A DNA stretch of 64,000 nucleotides from Physcomitrium patens. Its lineage: Eukaryota; Streptophyta; Bryopsida; Funariales; Funariaceae. Position numbers and translations under genes: made by a program. The stretch lies in the NCBI RefSeq assembly GCF_000002425.4, contig NC_037270.1, positions 691,061-755,060 on the forward strand, read 5' to 3'. The notes under the pieces were generated by a model. That model was not told the DNA's origin. It saw nothing but the letters and a program-made list of their open reading frames with translations, and did no database searches. Each line of letters begins with the position of its first letter. Positions within the stretch are counted from its first letter, which is position 1. Below, piece after piece: positions 34,735-45,852 of the stretch.

Positions 34735-35327
34735 CCAAAAACTACTTTTGGTGAGTAAACTTATAATGGAAGATTTTAAAGTTCAATTTGACTTGAATTG
34801 ATGTTTTGTAAGAATATTGAGTGGTGAGAAGGTCTTCAAAGGCTTGAAAGAAGGAAGTTAGTACTACTTCATTTGTAAGAAGGGGAATAGAGTTGAGGTA
34901 GCCGCATTTGCTGAGTTTACATCAAACTAAGACAAGTTGAATATATGGCATCGTCTCCTTAGCCATTTGAATGTGAAGAGCATGAAAGAGCTCAAGACCA
35001 TGGTAAATGGCTTGGATCTTGGCAATACAAGCCGTAATGTAAAACAACTTGCATGTGAAGGATGCATACAAGGCAAACAACAAAGGGCCTCATTTCCAAA
35101 GAGTGTAGCAACACGTGCTATCAAGTTGGTAGAAATTGTCCATTCAGATGTATGTGGACTTATAAAGAACACAAGTATTGGATAATCCAGGGATTTTTTC
35201 ACTTTCATTGATGATTATTCAAGAAAGATTTGGATCTACATTCTTAAAGCCAAGAGTGAATGCTTTTGAAGGTTTAAGTGGTTTAAAGTACTTTTTCAAA
35301 AACAAAGTGAATGGAAGATGAAGGTAC
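34735..35327 (+). pseudogene. Copia D-like GAG-pre-integrase and integrase start
   Basis: Begins inside the protease-integrase linker (LLVSKL). It carries the HHCC region (IWHRLLSHLNVKSMKEL ... CEGCIQGKQQ) and the start of the integrase core (FTFIDDYSRKIWIYILKAKSEC). Stops lie near 34800, 34928 and 35183. A solo C LTR interrupts it at GGTAC; it resumes at 35821. Confidence 0.87.
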
Positions 35328-35820
35328 TCTTAAAGTAAAAGTAGAAAATATTACCTTATATAGGATATTATCTTAGGTAAGTTGCTAGTGGTCAAAGGTT
35401 TGACTCTTGGCATATGGTAAGGGCATCCAATGGATATAGGACGAAGTCATGGATCAAGAGTCAAAGTCAAAAGGATAAAGTATTAACAAGGGAATATCCG
35501 AAGACTAAGTATGAGTCATTAGTGTGTGTCATAGGATACCCTCGTAGTTTGTGAGATGCCAAACGATCCTAAGAGCATATGTATAAGACGTAAGAGTAAT
35601 TAGTATTAGACATAGGATACTCTTGGGACTCGTGAGATGCCAAAAGGATCTTAGGGCCATGTATGTAAAAGTCAAAGAGTAGACATTGTCTTTTAGGGCA
35701 GCAACTACCACCTATAAGTAATGGATGTTGGAAGTGAGAGACATCTTACTCCATACTCTCTTTGTGTGCAACCTTGCTGATGCTAAGAGTTGTGTCTTCT
35801 AAGTACTTGTTTTCTTAATA
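35328..35820 (+). repeat. Solo LTR of copia C with 5-bp target duplication
   Basis: A 493-bp C LTR. It starts TCTTAAAG (G to C at the second base of TG) and ends CTTAATA. It sits in a D integrase gene between GGTAC (35323-35327) and GGTGC (35821-35825), a 5-bp duplication with one change. Removing the LTR and one repeat restores the integrase reading. This fixes the LTR ends as TG...TA. Confidence 0.88.
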
Positions 35821-36073
35821 GGTGCTGCGTATGAACAATGGAGGTGAATATATGTCTAAGTAATTTGATGTTTATTTGAAGAATGAACCAATTGCTAGAC
35901 AAACCACAAGTCCATACACTCCACAACAAAATGATATTGCCAAAAGAGTAAATCAAACCATTGTAGAGATGGCAAGAAGCATGTTTCATACTCAAAATCT
36001 TCGAGATGAGTTTTTGGCGGAAGTTATGGTGAATGCATTATATATAAAAAATAGGTATTCAACTAGTACTATG
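35821..36073 (+). pseudogene. Copia D-like integrase core, middle part
   Basis: Continues the integrase after the solo LTR: RMNNGGEYMSK (Asp replaced by Asn at the second catalytic position), TTSPYTPQQNDIAKRVNQT (the NGVAER Glu position is altered to Lys) and NRYSTSTM. It is cut at 36074 by a minus D element and probably resumes at 38730. Confidence 0.83.
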
Positions 36074-36195
36074 TATTAAAAAAAAGAAGTCTAAAAGCTA
36101 TAAATACTTAGCATTAGCAAGAATTGTAGTCTAAAAAAAATGTGGAGATGATAATTCTTACTTTCAATACTCTTTACTTAAAGATGGTGGTTTGC
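36074..36195 (-). repeat. Fragment of copia D LTR
   Basis: The last 120 bases of a D LTR on the minus strand (ending TTTTTTAATA at 36074). The rest of the LTR is deleted, and integrase of the same minus element starts at once. Confidence 0.8.
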
Positions 36196-37860
36196 TTAGA
36201 CATATACTCACGTCCATTGTCAATACACAGCACCTTGATTTTGCATTCACTTCGTTTCTCAACAAGTTCTTTAAACTCCTTAAACCTCCAATAGCATTCA
36301 CTCTTGGCTTTAAGAATGTAGATCCAAATTTTTCTTGAATAAACATCCATGAAAGTGAGAAAATACCTTGATCTTTTAATACTTCTGTTCTTCATAGGTC
36401 CACATATACCACAATGGACAATCTCTAGCAACTTGGTAGCACATGTTGCTACATTCTTTGGAAATGAGGCCTTTTGTTGTTTTCCTTGTAAGCATCCTTC
36501 ACATGCAAGTTGTTTTGCATTATGGCTTGTATTGCCATGATCTAAGCCACTTACCATGGTCTTGAGCTCTCTCATGCTCTTCACATTTAAATGGCTAAGG
36601 AGATGATGCCATATATTCAACTTGTCTTGGTTTGATGTAAACTAAGCAAATGCGGCTACTTCTACTCCATTCACCTTCTGTCAAATGAGGTAGTACATAT
36701 TCTCTTCTTTTAAGCCTTTGAAGACCATGTCTCCATTCAATGTTTTTACAACACATCCATTTATGTCAAATTGAACTTTAAAACCTTCCATTACAAGTTT
36801 ATTCACCTAAAGTAGGTTTTTACTTCATCTTAGGCACATGAAGGACGTTTTCGGATCTGATGCTATTGGTTTGTCCAAGCACAACCACATCCACCATAAT
36901 TGAGCCAATTCCAATGGCTTCACATGTACCACTATCTGCCAATACCACATTTGATGCTGGAATAGCCTCATAAGAGTCAAATGAATACTTAGAAGGTGTC
37001 ATATACTTGAAACAACCTGAATCCACAATTGATCTTAACATGGCAGCCATAGAGGTGCCATTTGTTGTTGTGAATGTATAATCTTGTCCATCAAACTCAT
37101 CTTGCAAATTCTTTATATTCTCCTTTTCCATCTTTTTGCCTTTGTAGTAATTTCGACCAAAATGGCCTACTTTGCCACAAATGAAGTAAGATTTGACATT
37201 ACCTCGTTTATTTGAATAGTTTCCCTTACTTTGACGTGAGTACAATATTGTATCTTAATCTTGAGGCTCCTTTTCTTTCTTCTTGGTTACTTCATGGGCA
37301 AGTCTTCCTGTCACATAATCCATTGTAAGCTATTTTAGCTTGATGGACTCTAATGCCACAATAAGATAGTTGTAGGATTTGAGAAGGCTTATTAGCAAGG
37401 TCATGATAATATCACTTTCTTCTAAAGGCTTGTTAACAATTGCTAGTTGGTTTGTAAGAGCCTTTACTTTATTGACATGAGCCATAAGGTCTTGACCTTC
37501 TTCCATCTTGGAAGTGAAGAACTTCCTTTTTGTATAGATGATGTTGGATAAGTTTTTGCTTTCATAGATGTTCCAAAGAATCTTCCATGCTTCCGCTGGT
37601 GCTTTTCAAGAGATAATGTGGGAGAAGTTGGCTTCATCCACATTGGTTTCAATCAATCCAAAAGCCTTCTTTTCATGACGTTTGAACTCTTTTTTCTCCT
37701 TCATATTAGCATCTTTGCTTCGAGCCTCTTCTCTTTCATCTATAATATTTTAAAGATGCAAAGATGCCAACAAAAGCTCTATTTTTACCTTCGAATGGTA
37801 GAAATTGTCACCTCTAAACTTCTCAATAACTCTCAATTCTTCACTTTCACTTGAAGCCAT
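36196..37860 (-). pseudogene. Copia D gag-protease-integrase, minus copy
   Basis: Gag starts at ATG 37860 (MASSESEELRVIEKF type) and reads leftward. The zinc knuckle near 37140-37190 is damaged: the first and last Cys are replaced (YFICGKVGHFGRNYYK). Protease DSG near 37020; GAG-pre-integrase with HHLLSHLNVKSMREL and CEGCLQGKQQ; integrase core to SKQTTIFK at 36196. Several stops and frame changes lie between 37245 and 36620. RT and RNase H are absent. Confidence 0.88.
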
Positions 37861-38373
37861 GTCTAAAGAAGAGTTATATTAATAAAAAGATTATAAGACG
37901 AAGTCCTAATGGTCTCAAAATCAGTAAGCAAGTTTTGCTACCTTACAATCATAAAATCCTTCTTTGTGAACAAATTAGTATTTTCACTCTCAATAAATAC
38001 TCCCAACTTAACTTCTAAAACTTGTCACAAGTCAGATGACTTATCTAAGTGTCTCATATCTGACTTGCCACTCTACTATCTCTTTTATCTTCACAAATCA
38101 CCTCTATACACCATAATATGAAACTATTAAGTTAGATCACCAAGGACCTATCTCAAATATAGCTTAATTCAAACTTTTCTTTTAAGTGAATGAAACCAAA
38201 CACCAATACCAAAATGCTCTTAACTACAAGTAAGAACAAACCAAGATCTAGATCTACATCTGAATCTGAAAGTAAGGTTCTTCTAAAGCCTAACATCAGC
38301 AACAACAACTTGATCTACTCCACACTCACAAAACCACTTCAAAAAACTTCAGAAAATATTCAAGCAAATGTGA
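37861..38373 (-). other. Leader of minus copia D element
   Basis: About 510 AT-rich bases between the primer site and the Gag ATG, without credible ORFs. Confidence 0.7.
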
Positions 38374-38387
38374 GTGGGCCAATAACC
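38374..38387 (-). other. Primer-binding site, half-tRNA iMet type, copia D
   Basis: On the minus strand GGTTATTGGCCCAC, one mismatch to the consensus GGTTATGGGCCCAC and flush with the D LTR end. It shows that D uses the same primer as A, B and C. Confidence 0.75.
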
Positions 38388-38729
38388 TATTGAAGAAATG
38401 AAGTCTAAAAGCTACAATTACTCAGCATCAGCAAAGATTGTAGTCTAAGAAAAGTGTAGAAAAAGATAATTCTTACTTCCAACACTCTTTATTTATAGGT
38501 GGTGGTTTGCTAACCAATGAGGCAACTTCCATCCTTTTGATATTACATCCATTTGTACTTCATCCAACTAAATCTTAAATTCTTTTTTAACCTAGCTACC
38601 ACCGAAATATCCTTGGTGCCATCACAATAACTTACTTTAATTCTTTGCTGCCTTTTGACTATTAGAATCATACTATGTTTAATCTCTATGTGGTTGTAAC
38701 TAAGCAAGTAGTTACTAATCTTCAAATTT
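38388..38729 (-). repeat. LTR of copia D (5' LTR)
   Basis: A 342-bp minus-strand D LTR ending TTCTTCAATA next to the primer site. Its 5' end is degraded (ATTTGAAGAT for TGTTGAAGAT). Plus-strand integrase resumes directly to the right. Confidence 0.87.
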
Positions 38730-39651
38730 CTTGCATCAATAACATGACAAGAAGCTTGGAGTGGGAGACAACCTTACATTTTTCATATGAAGATCTTTGG
38801 TTGCATTGCATATGCAAAAATACCAGATTGTATGAGGTCCAGGCTTGATGCAAAAGGTACAAAGTGTATGTTTCTTGGTTATTAAGAAGGTACTAAGACA
38901 TAAAAGTTAATATGCTTGGAACCAAGAAGATCATCAAAAGTCGTGATGTTGAGTTTTTGGAGCACAAGAGTACTTGTGAGCATTTGGAGATGTGTTTAAG
39001 TGGGAGTAATAGTGTGTTTGTAGACACATCTTTGAATTCACCAAAGAAACAAGAAGATGAAGACAATGAAGATGATGAAGATGAAAAGCCAAAGAAAATT
39101 GAAAAGATGAAGGTTCCTATAATTGATAGAATTAGCAATGAAAGAAATCAAGATATTGAAGATTGGGATGATGATAATGATGAAGAGTACCAACCATTGA
39201 GTGAGAAACAACAAGGTTTAAGAGAGAAGAAGGTTGGAAGAGAACAAAGAGTACAAGAAGGTGAATGTTCATCTACAAGTCAAAGGAGATATCTTTTGAG
39301 AGAAAGAAGGCAATGTAACGAATGGTGAAAGGATCACGTCTTCTCTCAAGTAATTGAAAAACATACAAATATTGCTCTTCTTATTGATCCATTGTCTTTG
39401 TGTGATGCTATGAAGTGTGAAGATGTAAATAAGTGGGAGAAGGCTATGGAAGATGAGTACTAATCTCTTATACACAATGGTACATTAGAATTAGCACCTC
39501 TTCTAGCAAATCAATCTAGTATTGATTGTATGTGGGTATTTAGGACTAAAAGAAATATATTGGATGTGGTGGTGAGGCACAAGGCAACATTAGTTGCAAA
39601 ATGATATTCACAAGTTGCTAGAATTGATTTCAATGGGACCTCTACACCCAT
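38730..39651 (+). pseudogene. Copia D integrase end, acidic linker, RT start
   Basis: Picks up the plus D-like pol after the minus insertion: QEAWSGRQPYIF, then DAKGTKCMFLGY, IIKSRDVEFLEHKSTCEHLE, a strongly acidic linker (EDEDNEDDEDEKPKK, DWDDDNDEEYQPLSEKQQ), RRYLLRERRQCNEW and RT N-terminus up to FNGTSTPI. Stops at 38884 and 39326 and frame changes are visible. It is interrupted at PI by the N-type solo LTR and resumes at 40535 as AKFTTNRTIVAI. Confidence 0.87.
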
Positions 39652-40534
39652 TGTTGTATGGCGTGATTTGCTATTTGAGAATATACTAGATATCCAGTTA
39701 TAGAGAGTGTAGCTTAAACCTTTATATGAATCTTTTTTTAGCTTCCAAAACTCCTTTAATTTGCATAAAACTCAAAATATAACACTATCCCTTCAAAACT
39801 TATTTTTTCCGCAAAGAGTTTTCTTGTGCCGAGTTTAAAAATTCATAACTCTTGATCAAGCCATTTAGTTTGTCTTAAATATATAGAATAGGTAGAATTC
39901 ATCATTAATTTTAATCTGAAAAAATTATCAACTGCAAATTTACTCCCGATCTTGTGATATCTAAGAAACCCTAATTTATAAGCATTGGAGCTTTATTTTC
40001 TTAATACCTCAAGAATCCAATACTCAAATGTCACAAATCTTATGTACAAAGTTTACTAACATAAAATTACACATTTTTTGAAATTTTAAGCCAAAATCTT
40101 TTCAAAATGCTTAAGATATAGCCCTAAATGCAACCATAAGTTAATCAAGTCACTTACTACCCTTAGATTGTATGTACTAACTTTAAAATCGAATAACTCC
40201 TTCACTTCAACTTAAAATCAAGCAAGCCATATACATAAAGTGTAGCCGCAAAAGTGCTCTCTCCAGTTGCAATTGTTGATCCTCAATTTCTATCAAATAT
40301 TTTGAAGTTACTATCAACCAAAATCAATCTCAAAAGCCACTATCAAAAGAAAATTAAAGTTATACAAATTCTATAGTAATCTTTTTAATCAACCTCTTCT
40401 TAAAAAAATAATCAAATTATATTCTACAACCAACTAAAATCTACAAAAATATCCCTCACCATATGACTCAATAATTTATATATTAAGTACATAATCACAT
40501 TATTTTCATATAGTAGCCAAACCATAATATGACA
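39652..40534 (-). mobile_element. Solo LTR of gypsy-like family N (copy 2)
   Basis: An 883-bp non-coding insertion. On the minus strand it starts TGTCATATTATGG and ends CCATACAACA, close to the ends of gypsy G LTRs (TGTCRTATT...GACA). CCCAT on the left and CCATT on the right share CCAT; deleting the insert and one CCAT restores TPIAKF in the copia RT. It is homologous to 20718-22048 and 7037-8284 and shorter than both. Confidence 0.75.
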
Positions 40535-41793
40535 CCATTGCCAAATTCACCACCAATAGGACCATTGTAGCAATTAAAGTAGCAATGGATTTGGAAATAC
40601 ATCAAATGGATGTGAAGACGGCCTTTTTGAATAGAAAGTTGTAAGAAGACCTCTAAATGGATCAACCTCAAGGATTTGTACAATTAGACAAAGAACATCT
40701 TGTGAGCAAATTGAAGAGATCTTTCTGTAGATTGAAACAATCACCAAAGGGATGGTGCCATTGAATTAAGACCTTCTTTACTAATGTAGGATTTGTAAAG
40801 AGTGAAGCTGATCATTCATTATATGTGATGTAATCTAGAGAATTCTTACTGATTGTAATCCTTTATGCTAATGATTTGATCATCCTAGCTAACAATATAA
40901 AAAAGATGGATTGAATGAAGGCCAAATTAAAAAAGAAATATGAGATGAGTGATTTAAGAGTTGCACTATTGCTTGAAAGTAAAATTTGTAAGAAATCATG
41001 GTAACAAGATCATTACAATGAGCCAAACCAAGTACCAATATAATTGAAGAAGTGTTGAAACGATTCAACATATAGGTGTGCAAGCCTATTGGAACACCTT
41101 TAGAGATAAATTTGAAATTGATGAAGCTCATGGATGAGGAATTTATACAAGTTGAAGATGAGATGCAAAGAACTCCATACAAAATAGCAGTAGACTAATT
41201 CATAAATGCAATGGTGGCCATAAGAGTGGATCTTGCATATGCGGTGAGTATTTTAAGCCAAGACATGCCTAAGGCTCGACCAATGTATTGGAAAATGGTA
41301 ATGAATATATTGAGGTACTTCAAAGTTACAAAAGACTTCAAATTATGCCTTAGTAGTAAGAACATTGACTTGCAAGGTTGTTGTGATGTGGATTGGACTC
41401 GAGATGCAAATGAGAGAAGATCTACAATAATATATGTGTTCTTCATTGGAGTGGGAGTCATTTCATGGAATTGTAAGAGACAACCTATCATTACAAGATC
41501 AACGATGGAGACAGAGTACGTGACAACAAGTCATTATGCAATGGAAGCGTGTTGGATAAGGCAAATCTTAAAAGATATTAGTCTAGTGCAATTAGAAGCA
41601 ACTCTTATTATATGTGACAATCAAGGATATCTTATATTTTCCAAGAATCCAAAATACCACTCAAGGACCTAGTACATTGATGTTCAACATCATTTCATAC
41701 GAGAGAAGATTACAAATGAAATAATAGGTATGAAGAAATGTGCTACAAATGACATGCTTATTGATGTGCGTACAAATGCATTAGTGAAGGATT
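40535..41793 (+). pseudogene. Copia D RT and RNase H
   Basis: Continues the D pol: motif A intact (HQMDVKTAFL near 40605), RT fingers and palm heavily mutated (YANDLIILAN in place of YVDDLIIL near 40865). RNase H at 41211-41672 is open for 153 codons (YFKVTKDFKLCLS, RSTMETEYVTTSHYAMEAC). It ends at LVKD, where an A LTR begins, so the last RNase H residues are missing. It has more indels than the A or B copies. Confidence 0.87.
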
Positions 41794-42080
41794 TGTTGAA
41801 GAAAAGAACTCTTTAAGTAGTTGCTATTGGTCAATAGAGTACAAGTGTTGTTACGGATATCCCATAAGGTTAGGTGCTAGTCTATAGTGTATTAGAGTAC
41901 AAGGAGAGGGCTGATCCTAGGAAATATCTCATATGGGTTGTAGCACTTGGTACCTTGGTACTAGTATATAAGGAAAGGGTTGGCATGAGAAGAATTATCT
42001 CATAACACACTCTATTTGTTAAAGTGCAACCTTGTTGGTCCTAACTTACTTGTGTAGAATATGCTTTCTATATTTCAATA
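41794..42080 (+). repeat. LTR of copia A, followed by primer site
   Basis: A 287-bp A LTR, TGTTGAAG...TTTCAATA, followed flush by a perfect primer site. It is a 5' LTR whose element body is gone. Confidence 0.9.
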
Positions 42081-42094
42081 GGTTATGGGCCCAC
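42081..42094 (+). other. Primer-binding site, half-tRNA iMet type (exact consensus)
   Basis: GGTTATGGGCCCAC starts on the base after the LTR. It is complementary to the anticodon stem-loop of initiator Met tRNA, including its CAT anticodon. Confidence 0.8.
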
Positions 42095-42510
42095 ATTCTC
42101 TTACCAAGTAAGTTGTTCTTACATTATATCTTTGTTGCTTATTTTTGGTGGTTGAGATCTTATGGTAGAGTATTGCTAGTGAATATTTGAAGTCATTGCT
42201 TCTGGATTTGTGAGTGTATGAGCTTAGTGCAAGACCTTGATAGTGTCTTTGTTGAAGGAGTACTAGTATTTGAGAGTTTTCTGAGAAAGTGAGTCATTTT
42301 GAGTGAAGTGACGAGAGAGAGACGTTTGAAAGTCATAAAATCAAATTAAAAACTATTCTCAACCATTAAGACGTAAATTGGACTCAAAATATGCAAAAAG
42401 TTGCAAAACAGCGAATTCTGCAATTCTAGTTCAGCAATCTTTAAGTAGTCATATCTTTTGCATTACAACTCCAAATCAAGAGTTTTTTGGACCTTCTTGT
42501 AGCTTGAGAT
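42095..42510 (+). other. Copia A leader
   Basis: About 415 bases of A leader, homologous to 59573-60000. It stops just before the Gag ATG (cttgagat), where a minus B LTR begins. Confidence 0.75.
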
Positions 42511-42994
42511 TATTAAAAAAATAAAAATATAATCATAACACAAGTAAGTAGAAATCAGCAAGGTTGCACATCAGAGAAGTGTGGAATGAGATTGATCTCT
42601 CTTCCAACTCTCGTTACTTATCAGTGGTAGTTGCTCCCTAAAAGGACTTCTTCTACCATTTGACTTTTACACATATGCTCCTAAGATCCTCTGGCTCATA
42701 CCACAAGGGTATCCAAAGATCTTAGGATCCTATGGCATCTTACATACCACGAGGGTATCCTATGCCATATACTAATTCCTCTTACCTAGTTCTTTGGATA
42801 TTCCATAGGTCACACTTTATACTCTTGACTTTGACTCTTTGTCTTTGACCGCATCCTATGTCCATAGGATGATTTTTCTATATGAAAAGAGTCAAGCCTT
42901 TGACCTTTAGCAACTTACCTAAGGTAATATCCTTTATGAAGTAACTTATTTTACTTTAACTATTATCTATTCATCTTAATTTTTTACCTCAAAA
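42511..42994 (-). repeat. LTR of copia B
   Basis: A full-length (484 bp) minus-strand B LTR lying between an A leader and a B leader piece, with degraded ends (TATTAAAAAAATAAAAAT at the 3' end). I found no target duplication. Confidence 0.85.
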
Positions 42995-43256
42995 AGGTTT
43001 GTTGGTATAAGGAGGCTATTGGTATTAAGCTTGTACATATCTAACATTGCTTTGTGGATTCTTATCTCCTTGCTTTGTGAGATTAAGCCTTTGTAGAAAG
43101 ACCTTGATAGTGTCTTTTGAGTTGGTGAAGTTTGTTCATTATTCTTGAGTGTTTTGATGAGAAAGTGATTAAGATGAGTGATTGTGAGTTCCATGAGGGT
43201 ACAATTACTTGTAGAAAGCTTCATAAGTTGAGTTGAAAGTATTTTCAGTGAGATAC
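42995..43256 (+). other. Copia B leader, 5' part, ending in GATAC target site
   Basis: About 260 bases homologous to 28180-28443, ending TCAGTGAGATAC. GATAC (43252-43256) is followed by a minus B LTR. The leader's other part begins with the same GATAC at 27009-27005 on the opposite strand. Confidence 0.82.
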
Positions 43257-43741
43257 TATTGAGAAAAGTACACTATAAGCATAACACAAGTAAGTAGAAA
43301 TCAGCAAGGTTGCACATAAGAAAAGTGTGGAATGAGATTGTTCTCTCTTCCAACTCTCATTACTTATAGGTGGTGCTTGCTGCCCTAAAAGGACTTCTTC
43401 CACCATTTGACTTTTACACATATGCTCCTTGGATCCTTTGACTCATACCACGAGCGTATCCAAGGATCCTAGGATCCTATGGCATCTTACATACCACGAG
43501 GGTATCCTATGCTATATACTAATTATTCTTACCTAGTTCTTTGGATATTCCCTAAGACACACATTATCCTCTTGACTTTGACTCTTTGTCCTTGACCGCA
43601 TCCCATGTCCATAGGATGCTTTTTCTATATGCAAAGAGTCAAGCCTTTGACCATTAGCAACTTACCTAAGGTAATATCCTTTATGAGGTAACTTATTCTA
43701 CTTTAACTATTATCTATTCATCTTTATCTTTTACCTCAACA
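43257..43741 (-). repeat. LTR of copia B, second end of the split insertion
   Basis: A 485-bp minus-strand B LTR with a polypurine tract and RNase H tail on its right, so it is a 3' LTR. Its outer flank GATAC equals that of the LTR at 27010-27495, which has a primer site and is a 5' LTR. Confidence 0.9.
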
Positions 43742-43857
43742 CTCCCACTTTGCTAATTGTCAAAGCCCTTCAAACCTTATGCCTTTGTCAACATATGATG
43801 TCTATCTATGATCAATGCCTTTGTTAACAACTCCGCAAGCATATCTTTTGTTGCACA
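43742..43857 (-). pseudogene. Copia B RNase H tail
   Basis: Last codons of RNase H (CATKDMLAELLTKALI... GLKGFDN type) plus the polypurine tract. It is cut at 43858 by LTR E. Confidence 0.82.
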
Positions 43858-44237
43858 TATTGAAAAAATACTATAGGCATAACACAAGTAAGTAGAAATC
43901 AGCAAGGTTGCACATAAGAGAAGTGTGGAATGAGATGACTCTTACTTCCAACACCCATTACTTATAATCAAAGTTCACATCCAATATATATGGACCTCAT
44001 CTACATTCATCTATAACTAGCCGCCACTCGAGACCCTAATATTAACCGCCTCTCGAGATTCTACACCTAGTCGTCTGTCGAGACATTAAACCTAGCCGCG
44101 TGTCGAGACTCTAGCCGCCACTTAGTCCTTAGTTGTCTTTGACCATTAGCAACTTACCTAAGAGAATATTCTCTAAAAGATAACTTATTCAACTTTTATT
44201 ATTACCTATCTCAACATCTTTATCATTTACATCAACA
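43858..44237 (-). repeat. LTR E with four-unit minisatellite
   Basis: A 380-bp minus-strand LTR E, the 3' LTR of the minus B copy to its right. The GC-rich minisatellite occupies 44017-44113, with four TCTCGA cores against three in 27720-28077. It is otherwise colinear with that copy, which is a 5' LTR. Confidence 0.85.
44017..44113 (-). repeat. Minisatellite in LTR E, four units
   Basis: Units of about 25 bp with TCTCGA and CGGCTAG cores. There is one more unit than in the copy at 27844-27925; the extra unit contains the variant tctcgacacgcggctag. Confidence 0.8.
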
Positions 44238-45838
44238 CTCCCACTTTGCTAATTGTCAAAGCCCTTCAAACCTAATGCCTTTGTCAACATATGATGTCTA
44301 TCTTTTATCAATGCCTTTATTAACAAATCAGCAAGCATATCTTTTGTTGCTGAATACTTCAAGTCAATCACTCCCATTTCAATCTTCTCTCTTATAAAGT
44401 GATGTTGAATGTCAATGTGCTTGGTTCTTGAATGATGCTTTGGATTCGTTGCACAAGCAAGGCATCCTTGATTGTTACAATTCAATAGAGTTGCTTCCAA
44501 TTGCACAAGTCCAATGTCCTCCAAAACTTGCCTTAACCATGTTGCTTCCATTGTACCTTGGCTTGCTGCCATGTATTCCGCCTCCATTGTGGACCTTGCA
44601 ATTGTGGGTTGCCTCTTGCAATTCCATGAAATTACTCCCACTCCAACAAAGAATACATAGCCCGTTGTTGACCGCTTATCATTTGCATCTCCTACCCAAT
44701 CCGCATCACAATAACCATGCAAAGCAATACTTTCACCTCCAAGGCACAATTAGAAGTCCAAAGTGCCTTTCAAGTACCTCATGATCCTCTTGATGGTTGC
44801 CCAATGAAGTGGTCCTACTTTTGACATGTGTTGACTTACGACACTCACCGCATAAGCAAGATCCACCCTTCTGCCAACCATTGCATACATGAGTGACCCA
44901 ACTACTGCCTTATATGGAACACCTTGCATTTGGCCTTCAACTTGTGCAAACTCTTCATCCGTGAGCTTCATCAACTTCAAATTGGACTCCAAAGGTGTTC
45001 CAATAAGCTTGCAATCCTCCATAATGAATCAATTCAACACTCCTTCAATGTACTTCCTTTGGCTCATTGTGATGGTCTTGTTACCACGATTTCTTGCAAA
45101 TTCCACTCCTAAGTAAGAGTGAAGCTCTCCCAAATCACTCATCTCATATTCCTTTTCTAACTTTACCTTCAACCAATCCATCATCTTTAAAGTATTGGTT
45201 AAGATGATTAAATCATCTTCATAAAGAATAACAATCATCAAGAACTCTTTTGATTGTATCACATACATAGAATGGTCAGCCTCACTTCTTTGGAATCCTT
45301 CATTAACAAAGAATGTGTCAATTCTTTGATACCATGCCCTTGGAGATTGCTTGAATCCATACAAGGATTTCTTCAACTTACAAACAAGATATTGCTTGCC
45401 TTCTTCTACAAATCCTTGAGGTTGATCCATGTAGATGTCTTCTTCCAACTCTCCATTCAAGAAAGCCGTCTTCACATCCATTTGATGCATCTCCAAGTCC
45501 ATTGCTGCCCCAATTGCCACAATGGTTCTAATGGTGGTGAACTTAGCCACGGGAGCAAATGTCTCATTGAAATCAACACCAGCAACTTGTGAGTATCCTT
45601 TGGCAACTAGCTTTGCCTTATATCTCATAATATCATCCATTGCATCTCTCTTGGTTCTAAACACCCACTTACAACCAATTGAAGATCGATTTGGTGGAAG
45701 TTGAGTCAATTGCCATTTTCCATTCCTCATGAGAGATTTATACTCTTCTTCCATAGCCTCCTCCTACTTCAACGCATTCGTAGACTTCATAGCATCACAT
45801 ATATTCAATGGATCAGCAAGGAGTGCAACTTTTGTATG
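44238..45838 (-). pseudogene. Copia B copy 3: RT and RNase H
   Basis: Minus-strand B pol fragment. RT spans 45754-45029 and continues in another frame from 45022; RNase H spans 44749-44249, ending GLKGFDN. Motif A Asp is kept (QMDVKTAFLNG, Asp codon at 45476-45478), unlike B copies 1, 2 and 6. The YVDD box reads YEDD. A stop lies near 45026 and a further break near 44749. The upstream end stops at 45838 in the linker; a 14-base filler and a truncated A LTR follow. Confidence 0.92.
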
Positions 45839-45852
45839 TATACTTTCGTTTA

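Noticed and set aside
39644..40540. 9-10 bp duplication (ACACCCATTG/ACACCATTG) suggesting a Mutator-like element
   Set aside because: The TGTC...CA ends, their similarity to the gypsy G LTRs and the 4-5 bp flanks of the other two copies fit a solo LTR better; the longer match extends by chance into the LTR ends. It is not fully excluded.
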